Source: Anniella stebbinsi (Eukaryota; Chordata; Lepidosauria; Squamata; Anniellidae). From it: a stretch of DNA of 64,000 nucleotides. Below the pieces are notes generated by a model. It did no database searches and was not told the origin of the DNA. It was given only the letters and a program-made list of their open reading frames with translations. The translations under genes and the position numbers were made by a program. The stretch is taken from positions 202,175,810-202,239,809 of the forward strand of contig JARDYH010000002.1 of NCBI GenBank assembly GCA_029215795.1, in the 5' to 3' direction. Positions 1-10,037 of the stretch are shown in pieces. Each line of letters starts with the position of its first letter. Within the stretch, counting starts at the first letter, position 1.

Positions 1-90
1 GTGGTTTATAATTTATATTTGTGGTGGTTTGGAGTTTACTGAATCACTGTGAGGCAGCCCAGGGGTACCTCTAGACGGACACTTTCCGTC

Positions 91-150
91 GATATGGCTT
101 CGCACTGGCGGCAGTTGTGTTACATGATGCTGCCGCCAGTGTGAAGCCAT
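91..150. repeat. Short hairpin in GC-rich repeat
   Basis: Two arms of about 20 bases, ATGGCTTCGCACTGGCGGCA near 94-113 and its near-perfect complement ending at 150, flank a loop of about 15 bases. One G/T difference separates the arms. The hairpin opens a GC-rich block running to about 480 that also contains short internal complementary words. It resembles the terminus of a foldback transposon, but I could not define the other end or a target duplication. Confidence 0.5.
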
Positions 151-686
151 CTAGGGGCAAAGGCCCTTTGCTCCGATTTTAAAAAGTTGGCCATTTACAC
201 TGACTTTTTTTAGATCGGAGCGGGCTGGCCAGGGAAGGGGGTGGAGCAGCGAGCCATAAGCTCGCTGCACCATCTCCGCAGTCCTTCTCCCCTTTTTAAA
301 AAAAACAAACAAAAAATACCTTACTGGAGAGTAGGGGAGCTGATGCTCCCAGCCGCCCCTCCAGCTGTTACTGGGCAGGTGTGGGTGCGGTGGCAGCAGT
401 GACAGGAAAAGCTGCTGTGGCGCTCCTGCTGTAAAGACTGGCGGCAGGAGCGTCAATGCGTGGCGCATCGACTGCCGTTGCCGCACCTCGCCGGAAGAGA
501 CACCGTGAAGAGGTGGCCCAGGATGCTGTATGTTTGTTTTCTTTCTCTTACACATGTCCCCATTGCTCTGCAGCCCCCTAGGCTGCCTATTCGGGGTGGG
601 GTGGGGAAGCCATATGGAAGAAATTACCTTTTGCTGTCTTCCCTTGGGCTTTAATTGAAGTGTGGGAAGCCAAGGAGGATACAGGC
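151..686. other. GC-rich non-coding block, probably repeat-derived
   Basis: The block holds GC-rich stretches, a short A-run near 297-320 and no reading frame with protein-like composition. Open frames here look like chance frames in GC-rich DNA. It probably belongs to the same element as the hairpin at 91-150. Confidence 0.3.
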
Positions 687-722
687 TGTCCTGAATCTCC
701 CATGAATCAGTTTCGTAGGATG

Positions 723-760
723 TTTCTGCTGGTCTTGTGACTGTAATAAATATTGATTGA
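723..760 (+). mobile_element. 38-bp LINE 3'-end micro-insertion with 13-bp TSD
   Basis: The insert reads like only the last bases of a LINE: CTGGTCTTGTGACTGTAATA followed by a TTGATTGA-type tail. It is flanked by GTTTCGTAGGATG (710-722) and GTTTCGTATGATG (761-773), a 13-bp target duplication with one mismatch. A second copy of the same end, also with a TSD, lies at 56681-56714. The parent LINE family is not identified. Confidence 0.75.
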
Positions 761-1218
761 GTTTCGTATGATGACCCCATTGGGTTCTAGTATTTTGAGA
801 GAGGGAGAAAAATATTTTCCTATCCACTTTCTCCACACTATGCATAATTCTGTACACCTCCATCATGTATCCCCTTACTCACCTTTTCTCCAAGCTAAAC
901 TACCCCAGATGTTGTAACCATTCTTCATAGGGGAGTTGCTCCAGTCCCTTGAAAATTTTAACTTTTTCTAACTCCATACTATTTTTTTTTAGGTGCGGTG
1001 ACCAGAACTATAGACAATATTCTAAGTGTCGTTGCACCAAAAATTTGTAAAAGGGGAGTATGATCTTGGCAGTTTTATTTTTGAGTTCTTTCCTGATTAT
1101 GTTTAACGTGGAATTTGCTTTCTTCACAGCAGCTGCACACTGATCAACATTTTCATTGAGTTGTCCACCAGAACCCCAAGATTTCTTTCATGATCAATCA
1201 CCATTAGCTTAGATCCCT

Positions 1219-1872
1219 TCAGTGTATATGTGAAGTTGGGAATTTTGCCCCCAAATACATCACTTTATGCTTGCTTACATTGAACCACTTTTGCCATTTG
1301 GATGCCCATTCTCCCAATTTGGAGATATATTTTTGGAGCTCTTCACAATCCCTTTTTGTTTTACCAGGGCCATGCGGGGGAGGGGGACAGTGGAGCCAGT
1401 TGGCCTGGGGCCCATGATTTTGAGGGGGCACTCTGACAAGGAGGTCCCCCCAGCTTACGCTACTGCTTCCGTAGCGTAAGCAGCCCATAGAGAAGTGAGG
1501 AGTCCACCTTGCGGAAACAGCGCAGAAGCTGTCTGTCGTGAATACCAGGGTCAGACTACAAGATCCAGAGGGCCATGCCACATGCAGGGGGGGATATATG
1601 TGCCTTGAGGTGTTGTAAAACAGGTTTAATGTGAAGGTGTTATGTAGAACGGACATGTTGGTGGGCACGCCCCCTTGGGGTGGCCATGTTGTCCTCCGTT
1701 TTTGAAATGGGGGGCACACATTTCCCATTTGGCCTGGGCATATTACCAGTTCTGCACGGCCCTGAGTTTTACCCATCCTAACTGATTTGGTGCCATTGGC
1801 AAATTTGGCCACTTCATTGCTCACTCCTAATTCCAGATCATTTATGAACAAGTTGAAAAGCATTTGTCGCAA
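1219..1872 (-). pseudogene. CR1 reverse transcriptase remnant read through a hAT insertion
   Basis: A 217-codon minus-strand frame begins in CR1 RT sequence (motif LFNLFINDL; AKFANG where the family has AKFADD), passes through the whole 400-bp hAT insertion, and emerges in CR1 sequence (DCEELQKYISKLGEW, then VMYLG). The insertion plus its 8-bp TSD adds 408 bases, a multiple of three, so the CR1 frame is kept and no stop was introduced. The catalytic aspartates are lost (FADD to FANG), so this is not an active enzyme. Confidence 0.75.
1365..1764. mobile_element. Non-autonomous hAT-type element nested in CR1
   Basis: Ends are CAGGGCCATGC at 1365 and GCACGGCCCTG at 1764, an 11-bp terminal inverted repeat with one mismatch and the CAGGG start typical of hAT elements. 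The flanks are TGTTTTAC (1357-1364) and AGTTTTAC (1765-1772), an 8-bp target duplication with one mismatch. The interior has no transposase. CR1 sequence resumes on both sides, so the insertion post-dates the CR1 copy. Confidence 0.85.
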
Positions 1873-2325
1873 TACAGATCCCTATGGGACCCCACTGTTT
1901 ACATCCCCTCAGCGGAAGAATTTGCCATTTATTCCTGATCTCCACTTTCTGTTCTTTAACCAGTTGCTGATCCACAAGAGGACCTCTCCTCTTATTCCAT
2001 GTCTGCTAAATTTGCTCAGTGAGGTCCTTTATCAAAGGCCTTTTGGATATCAAAGTAAACAATGTCTATTGGATCATCCCTATCCACAAGTTTATTGACA
2101 CTCAAGGAACTCTCAAAGGTTAGTCAGACAGGACTTACTTTTGCAGAAGACGTGTTGATTATTTTTCAGCAGGGCTTGTCCTTATATATGCTTACTACTG
2201 TTATCTTTAATAATGCTTTCAACCAATTTATCTGGAACAGATGTGAAGTGAATTGGTCTGCAATTTCCAGGATCACCCCTGGATCTCTTTTTAAAAATTG
2301 GTGTTACATTGGCAGTACCATAAAT

Positions 2326-3830
2326 CAATGGAAAAGCAGTATATAATTTAAATATTAGTGCAAATACTACCAGCAGAAAGAACTTTAAATATTAACAGCC
2401 TACCAAAAGATTACAAAAGACTAGGTTAGAAATGTATGTAGTATTTTGTTGTTTTAAATATTTGAATTGCATTATATATTTTTTAACAAATTGCATTTCA
2501 TTTTAGTACTTTCCTTGTTTGTATTTGCGGAGAGACTGTAAGTTATTGGGAGGTAAAATATAAAACAAATAAAAGTGGAGGTCAAAGCAGTATCACACGT
2601 GATTATGATAGTAGTATACACATGCACAAGTGGGACTTGATGTAGTCTAAATCACCCTGATCCAAAGAAAAATCTGAAAATCAAACCCTTTAACATCTCT
2701 TCCCTAAAACAGGGTACTCAAAATGTACCTCCAAATATTAAAGGTATTTCCAAATCACCCAGAAAGTTGACATATGTATATAATGCTGAAGTCTCATATG
2801 AAAGTGTCCAAGACTACATTCCTCTTTCTTGTTACCTTGGAGAAAGTGAACTCAGTGGGACTTTCAGTTGAGTTGACATTTATAGGATTATGCCTGTGAG
2901 AGTGCTGTCCTATGCACATTTTCTTAATAGTCACACTGAAATTAGGGTTATGTTGGAAATATTTGAATAGTGGGCTGATTATAATATTTCCTCTTTGCCT
3001 GTGGAGATCAACCAGGTTTTCATGCTCCCAAAATGTGTTGCTTTCAGGTCAGCACTCAGCAGAGACAGGTATGTTGATAGACAGCTTCTGTTTTATAAAG
3101 AACAGCACACAGGAACATAAAATTCTGGTAGAAAGGAAAGCAGGTTACATAGCCAAACAGTCAATCCAATGTATAGGCACACCAAGAGATGGATCAAAAC
3201 AGAGTCAGTGGGACTAAAACATACCAGGCAAGCATGGGAGGGGAAACTGGACAGTTCTATTACAGGCTCCTTGAGAAGCATTCTGTATACCATACTGGTG
3301 GTATATATTTCATTGAGAAACAGCTTAGAGGCTGTGATAGTTAGTGTATGAGCACAGCTTAACTCTTAATGTGCCCATTCCACCCCCACCCCCCACATAC
3401 ACACTTTCCCAACCAGCTGAGGAGAACAACATTGATTGTTAATGAACTGCACTATTCCTTGGTGAATCTGGCATCCTTCTGTCTCAGCTTTTCAGTTTTT
3501 TAAAAAATGAAATAAAATAAACCAGGAGAATGTTCAGGCATCACTTGTATAATTCTAGCTTTGCCCTTAGTGGAGTGGGCTGTAAGACTGTCTTTTCTAA
3601 TTACTAGGAAAATCTGAAAGGAAGCTTTTATAAATCTCTCCTTGTAAAATGGGGGGGAAATGAGGTGTATCAACCCAATTAATCGCTGACTTGAAAGCTG
3701 AAAAATGGTAGATGCAAAAGACACAGTGCTTGAAAAGTGTTTGAAAAATGAACATGATGTTAATAACATGGGATACGAATTGTAAATTACAACAGAGGCC
3801 AGAATTTTGCATTACCATATATGTGTGAAG
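2326..3830. other. Anonymous AT-rich DNA
   Basis: I see no gene, LINE coding sequence or clear transposon end here. Short open frames lack splice context or recognisable motifs. Confidence 0.5.
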
Positions 3831-4110
3831 GGGAATCCTTGAAGGGGCAGTGCGGCCACGCCACTGCTCCTGCCCCCATGTCCACCCGTCCCGTGACATA
3901 CTTACATAGAGCATGGACGTCTGCAGCAGGGAAGACAATGTACAGAGATCTCTAACTGAGAAGGCTTCCAAGGAGACTTGATCAAAGATTAGTTTACTTG
4001 GAAGCCTACGCAAACTGGTTTTCCTGCTGCAGAAGTCCACACTCAATTTTTGAACATCGGGAAGTGGGTTCAGGAAGCCATGCAATGTCAGAGGCAGGGT
4101 GAGCAACATT
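3831..4110. repeat. Unclassified repeat with internal inverted repeats
   Basis: Nested complementary words (CTGCAGCAGG with CCTGCTGCAG; GGCTTCCAAG with CTTGGAAGCC) let 3928-4036 fold into a long imperfect hairpin. The composition is richer in GC than the flanks. A hAT-like word GGCTGGCCCTACTATTAGGC follows at about 4143. No target duplication was found. Confidence 0.35.
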
Positions 4111-5080
4111 GCTTCACTGCTCCTTTAATGTCCCCAGCCCTGGGCTGGCCCTACTATTAGGCCTGGAGCAGCTGATCTGGGATGTCATGAAAGAGCACCA
4201 AATAGTTATTGAATTTATTATTATTACTTTACTGTCAGGGAAGGTAAAGAAGTGACTGTGGCATTTTCTCCTTCAGGTGCCAAAATAACTTGATTGGCCT
4301 TGAATACTATACATCTTGACCGGAGGGCAGGGGAACTCTGCATGAGGCAGGACATTGTCTTGGGCTGGTCATCATGGAGCCCACTTCATGCATAGAATGC
4401 TTGAAGGTGGCTTCAGTCAAGACATGAATAAGATGGAATTTTAGGCTGAGGGAATTTCTTTGCTTCTTCACATACTCGAATTGGGTTGGGAGAAGGGAGA
4501 GCCAGGAAGCTGCATTGTTTATGCTTGCAGAATTAAACCTTTATACACTAGTTCTAATAACAATAGAGCCCTTGCAGGCTTTAACTTTCACCCTACTCAG
4601 CCCCAGAACCTGGTTTTCATGCCAGGACATAATGGCCTTTGAACATCAGAAATAAAGAAGAGTGCCACCGAACTTGCACATAATGTTTTCATCCCAGTTA
4701 TTGAACTTGTACATAATGTTTTCACTCGGTGAGAAGAACAAAAGAGCGAACACTTCAAGACCCAGACCCATCTGTTATTGTTGTCATTCCGAAATTAAAC
4801 ACTAGAGTGCTGGAATTGGCCAGATGACCACAGCGTGCAGCTGCCTATGGGAAACGAAGCCTAATTTCCTGGAATTCAGACTGGTCCTGTCCTGGCAGCC
4901 CACCAGATTCACTGCTATTAGACGCCCTGGGAAATGTAGTAGTTTCCTTGAAGCGCAGAAAGTTCAGTCCTCGGTCAAGGAGGCCCATTGCCAAGCACCT
5001 AATATCCGGAGGAGCCCAGAAGGGCCCGGAAAGGTTGAGTTCAGGGGCAACACTGTGCACCACTTGAATCTAGGCGGTCA
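4111..5080. other. Sequence upstream of the CpG-island promoter, with a ZNF143-type motif
   Basis: No coding sequence is recognised. At 4924-4940, on the minus strand, ACTACATTTCCCAGGGC fits the ZNF143/THAP11 promoter motif ACTAYRNNNCCCR. It lies about 400 bp upstream of the TATA box at 5338, where it could act on that promoter, or it may belong to an old repeat. A long plus-strand frame at 4824-5306 has no recognisable domain. Confidence 0.35.
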
Positions 5081-5088
5081 GCCAGCAG

Positions 5089-5275
5089 AGGCTGGTGGCT
5101 CTGATTTCAGTGGGGCTGTGAACCCATTCTGGGTTTCAGTCAGAACCTGCCAGAACCCTAAAGGAGCACTCCAAGGCGCTGAAACCTCCCCCCCCCATAG
5201 GTCCAGCACCTTGGATGGCTCTTTTAGTGCTCTGGTTGAAATCCAGCCCACCAAAATCGGAGCCACCAGCTCCCA
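5089..5275. repeat. Imperfect foldback repeat upstream of the promoter
   Basis: GGCTGGTGGCTCTGATTTCA near 5089 is complementary, with mismatches, to the stretch ending AAATCGGAGCCACCAGC near 5274. The arms are about 30 bases with about 130 bases between them. This is the layout of a small palindromic MITE. I found no convincing target duplication. Confidence 0.45.
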
Positions 5276-5337
5276 CTGCTGTCAGCTATTCCAAAAGTGG
5301 AAGTAGAGACAATTTCCTGGGGAGGTTGGGAGGAGGC

Positions 5338-5344
5338 TATAAAA
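5338..5344 (+). promoter_or_regulatory. TATA box
   Basis: TATAAAA sits in GGAGGCTATAAAACACATT, about 60 bases before the onset of the CpG-dense region. With usual spacing transcription would start near 5365-5375. It is the only TATA box in the window directly followed by a CpG island and a candidate exon. Confidence 0.5.
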
Positions 5345-5394
5345 CACATTGCCCATATCTCGCCTTCCTCAGACATTTGGGCTGGCTGTCCCTA

Positions 5395-5965
5395 AGCTAC
5401 GGAAGTTGAAAGAGCAGCGGCGCTTTTCGCCTGGCAAGGACAACTGACTACAACGCTTCTGTCAGTGCGCGGCCGCCTCAGTTTTTGCCTATCCTCCTCC
5501 GGTGCTCTCCCGCGCTAGCTGCTGGAAGGGGACGCTCGCGAAGTGGCCTTGGGCAGGCAAGTTTTCGCCCAGTGAGCCGCCGGGTGGCCAGGACGACCTG
5601 TGCGAGACGGGGAACGGACGGAGCTGCATTGCGGCTCGCGAGGCGGGAGGGCGGCGCGTCTTTGGAAAGTGGGGGATTGCGGGCGAAGCAGAGGCAGGCT
5701 GGCGGCTGACCGAGCCTCAGGGCTAGCGGGGCGGGCAAGCCGGCAAGCAGCGGATGGACCCCCGCCCCCCGGGTGAAGCGAGGAGGGAGCGATTGGAGCC
5801 AAGCAACCCGCAGAGACCCGCAGAGTAGAGCCACTGCGCGCCTGCGCATAAATCTGAGCGAGCCGCCGCCGCTCGTGAAGGCGGCCGGAATGAAGCAAGC
5901 GCTACGCGGGAGGCGAGTCTTCAGCGCTGCTGCAATGACGACGGAACAGGTAGGCGTGGCTTCAG
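5395..5965 (+). promoter_or_regulatory. CpG-island promoter of a host gene
   Basis: About 570 bases are strongly GC-rich with dense CpG, unlike the AT-rich surroundings, and no repeat family recognised here explains them. GCGCGCCTGCGCA at 5836-5848 fits the NRF1 site, typical of housekeeping promoters. A TATA box lies just upstream and a candidate first exon with a splice donor lies at the 3' edge. Long open frames on both strands are composition effects. The direction is inferred as plus from the TATA box and the donor; bidirectional activity is possible. The gene is not identified. Confidence 0.65.
5890..5949 (+). CDS. Candidate first coding exon, gene unidentified (partial)
   Basis: The plus frame at the 3' edge of the CpG island runs into CAG|GTAGGC, a good splice donor at 5949/5950. 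In-frame ATGs are at 5773, 5890 and 5935. The exon therefore ends in MTTEQ if the last ATG is used, or adds MKQALRGRRVFSAAA if 5890 is used. Both 5890 and 5935 have G at -3. The exon ends on a codon boundary (phase 0). No downstream exon was recognised, so the intron is either long or leaves the window. The coding call rests on position and donor only, not on homology; the exon could be entirely 5' UTR. Confidence 0.4.
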
Positions 5966-6224
5966 CGCCACCACTGTGTCCTTGGGCAAGTCCCTTAATC
6001 AACAGCCATCAATCAAATGAGCGTTATGCGGAGAGGGGGCACTGGCCTCATTAGCACGTGGGTTGCCCCCTTTCTGGGGTTTTCCTCCCCTCAGGCCTGG
6101 CATAATAAGGGTGCTTGTTTTGTCAAACGAGGGGGGCAGGGAGTAGGGTTCTAGGAGCCTGCCTGAGAGACTGAGCTTTCTCTGCTTCAGATGTCCCAAG
6201 GGTGACAGAGAGGCGCCTGCAAGT
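5966..6224. other. Start of putative intron 1
   Basis: CpG density falls off after the donor. The short word TGTGTCCTTGGGCAAGTC at about 5977 matches the central core of MIR SINEs, suggesting an old fragment. I see nothing else. Confidence 0.3.
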
Positions 6225-6730
6225 AAGCGCCTCTTCGGCTGAGCAGCACTTACTTATGCACACTTATTCGGGAATAACTTCTCGAGCCGCTCCGTGGCGC
6301 TGATTCATAAGTAAACATGGGACTGAAGATAGGAGCCCTGCGGCCGGCCCCAAACACATTCACGTTTCTTCGGCAGTAAGTACCATGGCATTCAATGCGG
6401 GTTACTCCTAAGTAAGTGAGCATAGGATTGCAGCATTACAGCGCAAGCTTCTGCATATTTCCTCGGAAGTAAATTCAAATTACTGGGGCTTAGTCCCAGG
6501 TAAGCGTGTTTAGGATTACAGCCTTGCGCACTTTGAGCGATCTACTTGGTATTCAGGACATCCATCCCGATGTGATACGTGTTTGCTCCCTCCTCTTATG
6601 GCACGCTCGAATCAGAGAAATCCTCTGCTTGTTTAGACAGAAAATGTCCTACAACCCCCAGAAAAAACTTCCTAAAATTCCCAGCGTTCTCCAGCCAGCA
6701 TGCATAAGATTGCGCCCTAAATTAATCTGT
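6225..6730. repeat. Degenerate short palindromic repeats with CAATCCTATG-type ends
   Basis: Several partial copies of two short families lie here. One has the 'acttac...gtaagt' layout with GCATAGGATTGCAGC at about 6421. The other has TGTTTAGACAGAAAA with a tail ATAAGATTGCGCCCTAA near 6720. They are related to copies at 12488, 30143, 39860 and 61408. Confidence 0.45.
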
Positions 6731-6807
6731 GGAGGAAGAGGGCAAATAAATTAAACTGTGTGAGGTTTCCGATTTCTGCTGGTAAAAGTTATTCTTCTGA
6801 CATTTCA

Positions 6808-6897
6808 TGGTTTTAATTTTTGTGAACCGCCCAGAGAGCTTCGGCTATGGGGCGGTATAAAAATGCAATAAATAAAATAAAATAAAATAATAAAATC
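6808..6897 (+). mobile_element. L2 LINE 3' tail
   Basis: The segment around CCCAGAGAGCTTCGGCTATG ends GGGCGGTATAAAAATG and then an AATAAAATAAAA-type tail. The same tail ends the L2 coding fragment at 38361-39185, which links it to L2. Only the extreme 3' end is present, as expected for a heavily 5'-truncated insertion. Confidence 0.75.
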
Positions 6898-7640
6898 TCC
6901 TGTCCTTGATCATAATTTCCCTACAATTGCTTTCATTTGCAGTTGTATTCTACTTTCTAGCCTTTTAAAGGCTTAATACACTGTGTTAATAAGAAACTAT
7001 AGTACTGAAGCTAAAATGTAAAGTAACAATTTGTTGAACACAAATCTCACAGTGTTTAGTGGGTCTTACTTTCAAGTAATGGGCAGAAGCTTGTAGCCCT
7101 GTTAATATTGTGTAGCTTAGGCCAAGCTTGCCACTTATGAATAAAACCAAGGACATTACAGTGTCTTTAGGATTGCAGACTTAAAAATATTTGGTGGACA
7201 TGGTTACCTTTCCAAAATTTTGATAGGAGGGAGGGAAACTAAAACATGTCAAAGGCGTGATTCTTAAATCTCATTTAAAGCTTTTCCAAATGAATGCTTC
7301 GTACTTTCTCTAAGAATAAATGCGCCACTCTGAATTAATGCTTAGGTTACTTGCATGAGTCATCTTGCGGCTAATGCTGTGTAAGTGTTTGTTGTCAGTC
7401 CACCTGCTCTTTGCTTCTGCCTCATTTGTCAGCAGAAGTCTAGGGTCTTGCAAGTCTATGCTTAGTCATTCAAGGTGTTATGTTACTTTCACTGTCAGTA
7501 GCATTGAATATCATTGACCATAGGCTTTATTGTGTCATGGCTTCTTACTTAATTCGTTTGCCTAGGACAAATCCTAGAGGTTAGCGATAAGCAACGATGT
7601 TTCATTTTCTAGACAAGAACTTAACACATACTGGTGATAT
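6898..7640. other. Anonymous DNA
   Basis: AT-rich non-coding sequence with no recognised gene, transposon end or structured repeat. Confidence 0.5.
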
Positions 7641-7800
7641 TGAGCATCTCTACATCAAGGGAAATTGTGTTCTTTACCTGAGGCTGTTGTGCTTCCTTGT
7701 TCTTTGGTGCGCTTAATATGGGCTGCATTACATGGGAGGAGAGGGATGAAAGGTGGAAGATCCTGCTGTTTCTCGGGGCTCCTTTAATGGGCAGACATGT
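7641..7800 (-). repeat. Unclassified dispersed repeat, copy 1
   Basis: The segment shares 'gtgcttcnttgttcttt.gtgcg', 'atgggctgcat' and 'agatcctgct' with 18180-18440 in the same order and orientation. The family is not identified. A short GT run follows at about 7842-7856. Confidence 0.45.
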
Positions 7801-8096
7801 CTGAATTAAGGGAGCACCTCCCTCCCTCCTTGGCAAACGTGTGTGTGTGTGTGTGTTGTTTTCATCTGCTGTAAATCTGCAACCCTTGACACACTTGCTT
7901 GGGAATAAGCTCCATTGAACACAATGGGACTCAAGGGCGTAAACTACCGGGTTGGGGTGGGCGCTCAAGCCCTCACCGGGATTTCCCAGAGGGGGCAATG
8001 CCCAACTAAACATTAGTAAGCTCACAGCCTGGCTGGCAGATTCCTCAGTCAGTCTCCAGTTGTCTGTATTGTTAAGTGTTTGGGGTTCAGTCTAAA

Positions 8097-8320
8097 TTAC
8101 CCCCAAGTAAACCCTGCTTCCTCCTCAGCTGCCCAGCAGATCTCTTTGCAAGACAAAAGCCACTCTCAGGTTCAGCCTTACCCAGATTCATTTTCTCCTA
8201 TCTCCCCAGGCCTTATAGGGCAAAAGGTTGCCCATTTAGGCTGAACCTGAGAGTGACTTTTGTCTAGCAAAAGAGATCTGCTGGGCAGCTGAGGAGGAAG
8301 AAGGGTTTGGTTGGAGGTAA
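8097..8320. repeat. 224-bp hairpin with about 80-base arms
   Basis: The left arm 8097-8177 (TTACCCCCAA outermost, GGTTCAGCCT innermost) pairs with the right arm 8237-8320 (AGGCTGAACC innermost, TTGGAGGTAA outermost) with few mismatches, around a loop of about 60 bases. The arms carry AGATCTCTTT and CAGCTGCCCAGCAG and their complements. It looks like a palindromic MITE or foldback element, with no clear target duplication. If transcribed it would form a long double-stranded RNA hairpin. Confidence 0.7.
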
Positions 8321-8351
8321 TAGGTTGCTGTGTCTCTCCTAACAACTAAAT

Positions 8352-8865
8352 GGCCTGGTTTGGATGACACGATAATCAACCATGGGGGGGGGAGGGGTAT
8401 AATCGTCAGTTGTGTTGCTTATTGTGTCGTGTGGAGGGCAACACACAATGCACACACAACTGACAGTATGCTATTTTGGGCACTTAAACAACGGAGAAAA
8501 ACAACGGGCTTGCACGTTCTTTATCCCGAATTCTGTTGTTTAAAGTGTCATGTGGAGGGAACCCCCCTCTTTCCGTGTACTATTCCGTTTGGTCATAGAG
8601 TTCGCCAGCCAGAGCAGCCAAAAAAACCCCGGCTGCTCCGATACAGCTAGCAGAACTTGCGGTGCATGCTGGGATACGGTCGGAGGACTGAGGAAGGTGG
8701 AGGGAGGAGATGCAGCAGCCCAGAAGGACGCCGGGACTTTTAGCTGCATGACAGGGGGAGGGGCAACATGTGGTATGGTGGGTGCTACCGCGCCGCCACT
8801 AAAATAATGCACGGTCAGTACACTATTTCCCCCTCCATTGCCTAAAGTGTCATCCAAACTGAGCC
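8352..8865 (+). mobile_element. C-family MITE, copy 1 (divergent), TSD AAT
   Basis: It begins GGCCTGGTTTGGATGACAC and ends GTGTCATCCAAACTGAGCC, inverted versions of each other. The 3-bp flank AAT is present on both sides (8349-8351 and 8866-8868). The interior contains CAGTTGTGTTGCTTATTGTG and ACAACTGACAGTATGCTATT, shared with the copies at 36595 and 51624, so this is an older member of the same family. No transposase is encoded. Confidence 0.75.
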
Positions 8866-10037
8866 AATGTTTCTTTGCATAAGTAGGATGGTTGTGGAAT
8901 GGACTTAGCTTTTGGCTGATATTATTTCCTTGTATATTTGGCTGACTGAATGAGTTTTATTGGTGAAGCTAAATCAGGGGAGCATAATTGCCATGAAAGA
9001 AATAATTGGTTTTTATGGATTGTGCTGCCAGTGATAATTTAGTAGAGGCCATAATCACATTTTTTTCAGGGGGGGGGTTTGTTTCTTTATGTCATCTAAG
9101 TAAGTGGAATGAGATTTCATCACTTCAGTAAGATATGATAAAATTGCTCTTTCTATTATACAGTAGAATATTCATGAGTTAATGATGTTCAGATTATTTT
9201 CCACATTTGGTTGTAATTGCTTAATAAAAGTGGGCATCGGTATAGTATTTTCAAGTCCCAAAATAACAGTAAAATTGAATGAACTGAAAAAGGGCTTTTT
9301 TCTGAACTTTTAAAGAGGTGGCAAAAGATCTCAGGCAGTCTGATGTTATGCATATCCATGCAGAAGTCCCATAGAGTTTATGGTGCTTATTCACTGGTAA
9401 GTGTGCATTGGATTGCAGCTCTTTAGTTTAATCCTATGCATGCTTAATTGAAAGCAAGCCCCGTTGGGTTGGGGGCAGTGTTGGTCCTACTTAGAGTAAC
9501 CCCATTGAAACAAATGAGACTTACATTATACTAACATTGGAAACAACCTACTGTGTTTAGTGGAATCCCTCCCCCCCCCCCCCCCAGGTATATAGGTTTG
9601 CAGCCTAAGTCTCCCGCCTCAGTCTGTTCCTGGCTTGGTTTCTGAGCAGGAGATGAAGGAGAAGCTAGATCACAGGATAAGACACTGGCCAAGCCACAGA
9701 GAATTATGGTCTTAGTCCAATATCAGGGTTATCCAGGAATGCAGAGTCTTGAGGAGAAGCTGAGGTCAAGTACAGTGAGGCAGTCCCCAAATAGGTGTGT
9801 CTAATAGCATGAGAAATAGCCAAGGTCAAACACTGTGAAGCAGCTCAAGGATAGGCAGGGTTTCAGGAGCAAGATATCAGCAGGGGTCAGTCAGGATAAG
9901 CAGAAGGGACAAGAAATTGTCTTGCATAGAGCTGAAGACATGTACTTTTCCAGTAACTAACAGCCCTCAACTGGAAGCTTATGTATCCTGGTCTCCTAAA
10001 CCCTGCCCAGCCCTAGCTGAAACTGCTTGGCCCAGCT
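8866..10037. other. Anonymous DNA with a C-run and degenerate palindromic repeats
   Basis: Remnants of the 'aatcctatgcatgctta' repeat lie at about 9400-9545. A C-run lies at about 9568-9587. From 9600 to 10040 the sequence is rich in AGGTCAAG/CAGGGTT words, reminiscent of non-coding parts of LTR elements, but I see no LTR boundary. Confidence 0.35.

Larger units (their letters stand above)
687..2325 (-). mobile_element. CR1-clade LINE fragment, 5'-truncated
   Basis: Read on the minus strand this is the 3' part of a CR1-type non-LTR retrotransposon. From right to left it encodes RT-domain remnants, then the CR1 signature around 'LFNLFINDLELGVSNEVAKFA' with the catalytic DD region degenerated, then 'DCEELQKYISKLGEWASKWQ', and then the 3' UTR with the GAGAGAGGGAG word near 799. 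The 5' half is missing and no target duplication is visible, as is usual for CR1. Frames are broken to the right of 1872. A hAT element (1365-1764) and a 38-bp micro-insertion (723-760) sit inside it. It is an old, inactive copy. Confidence 0.85.

Noticed and set aside
5935..5949. The exon ending MTTEQ as the start of RIGI (RIG-I)
   Set aside because: The first five residues match what I recall for RIG-I, but as I recall its first coding exon is much longer than five codons and continues into the CARD. Five residues are not evidence, so no symbol was given.
5478..6054. Several long overlapping frames on both strands of the CpG island
   Set aside because: Long frames are expected in GC-rich DNA. 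Only the frame that ends at a good splice donor was kept, at low confidence.
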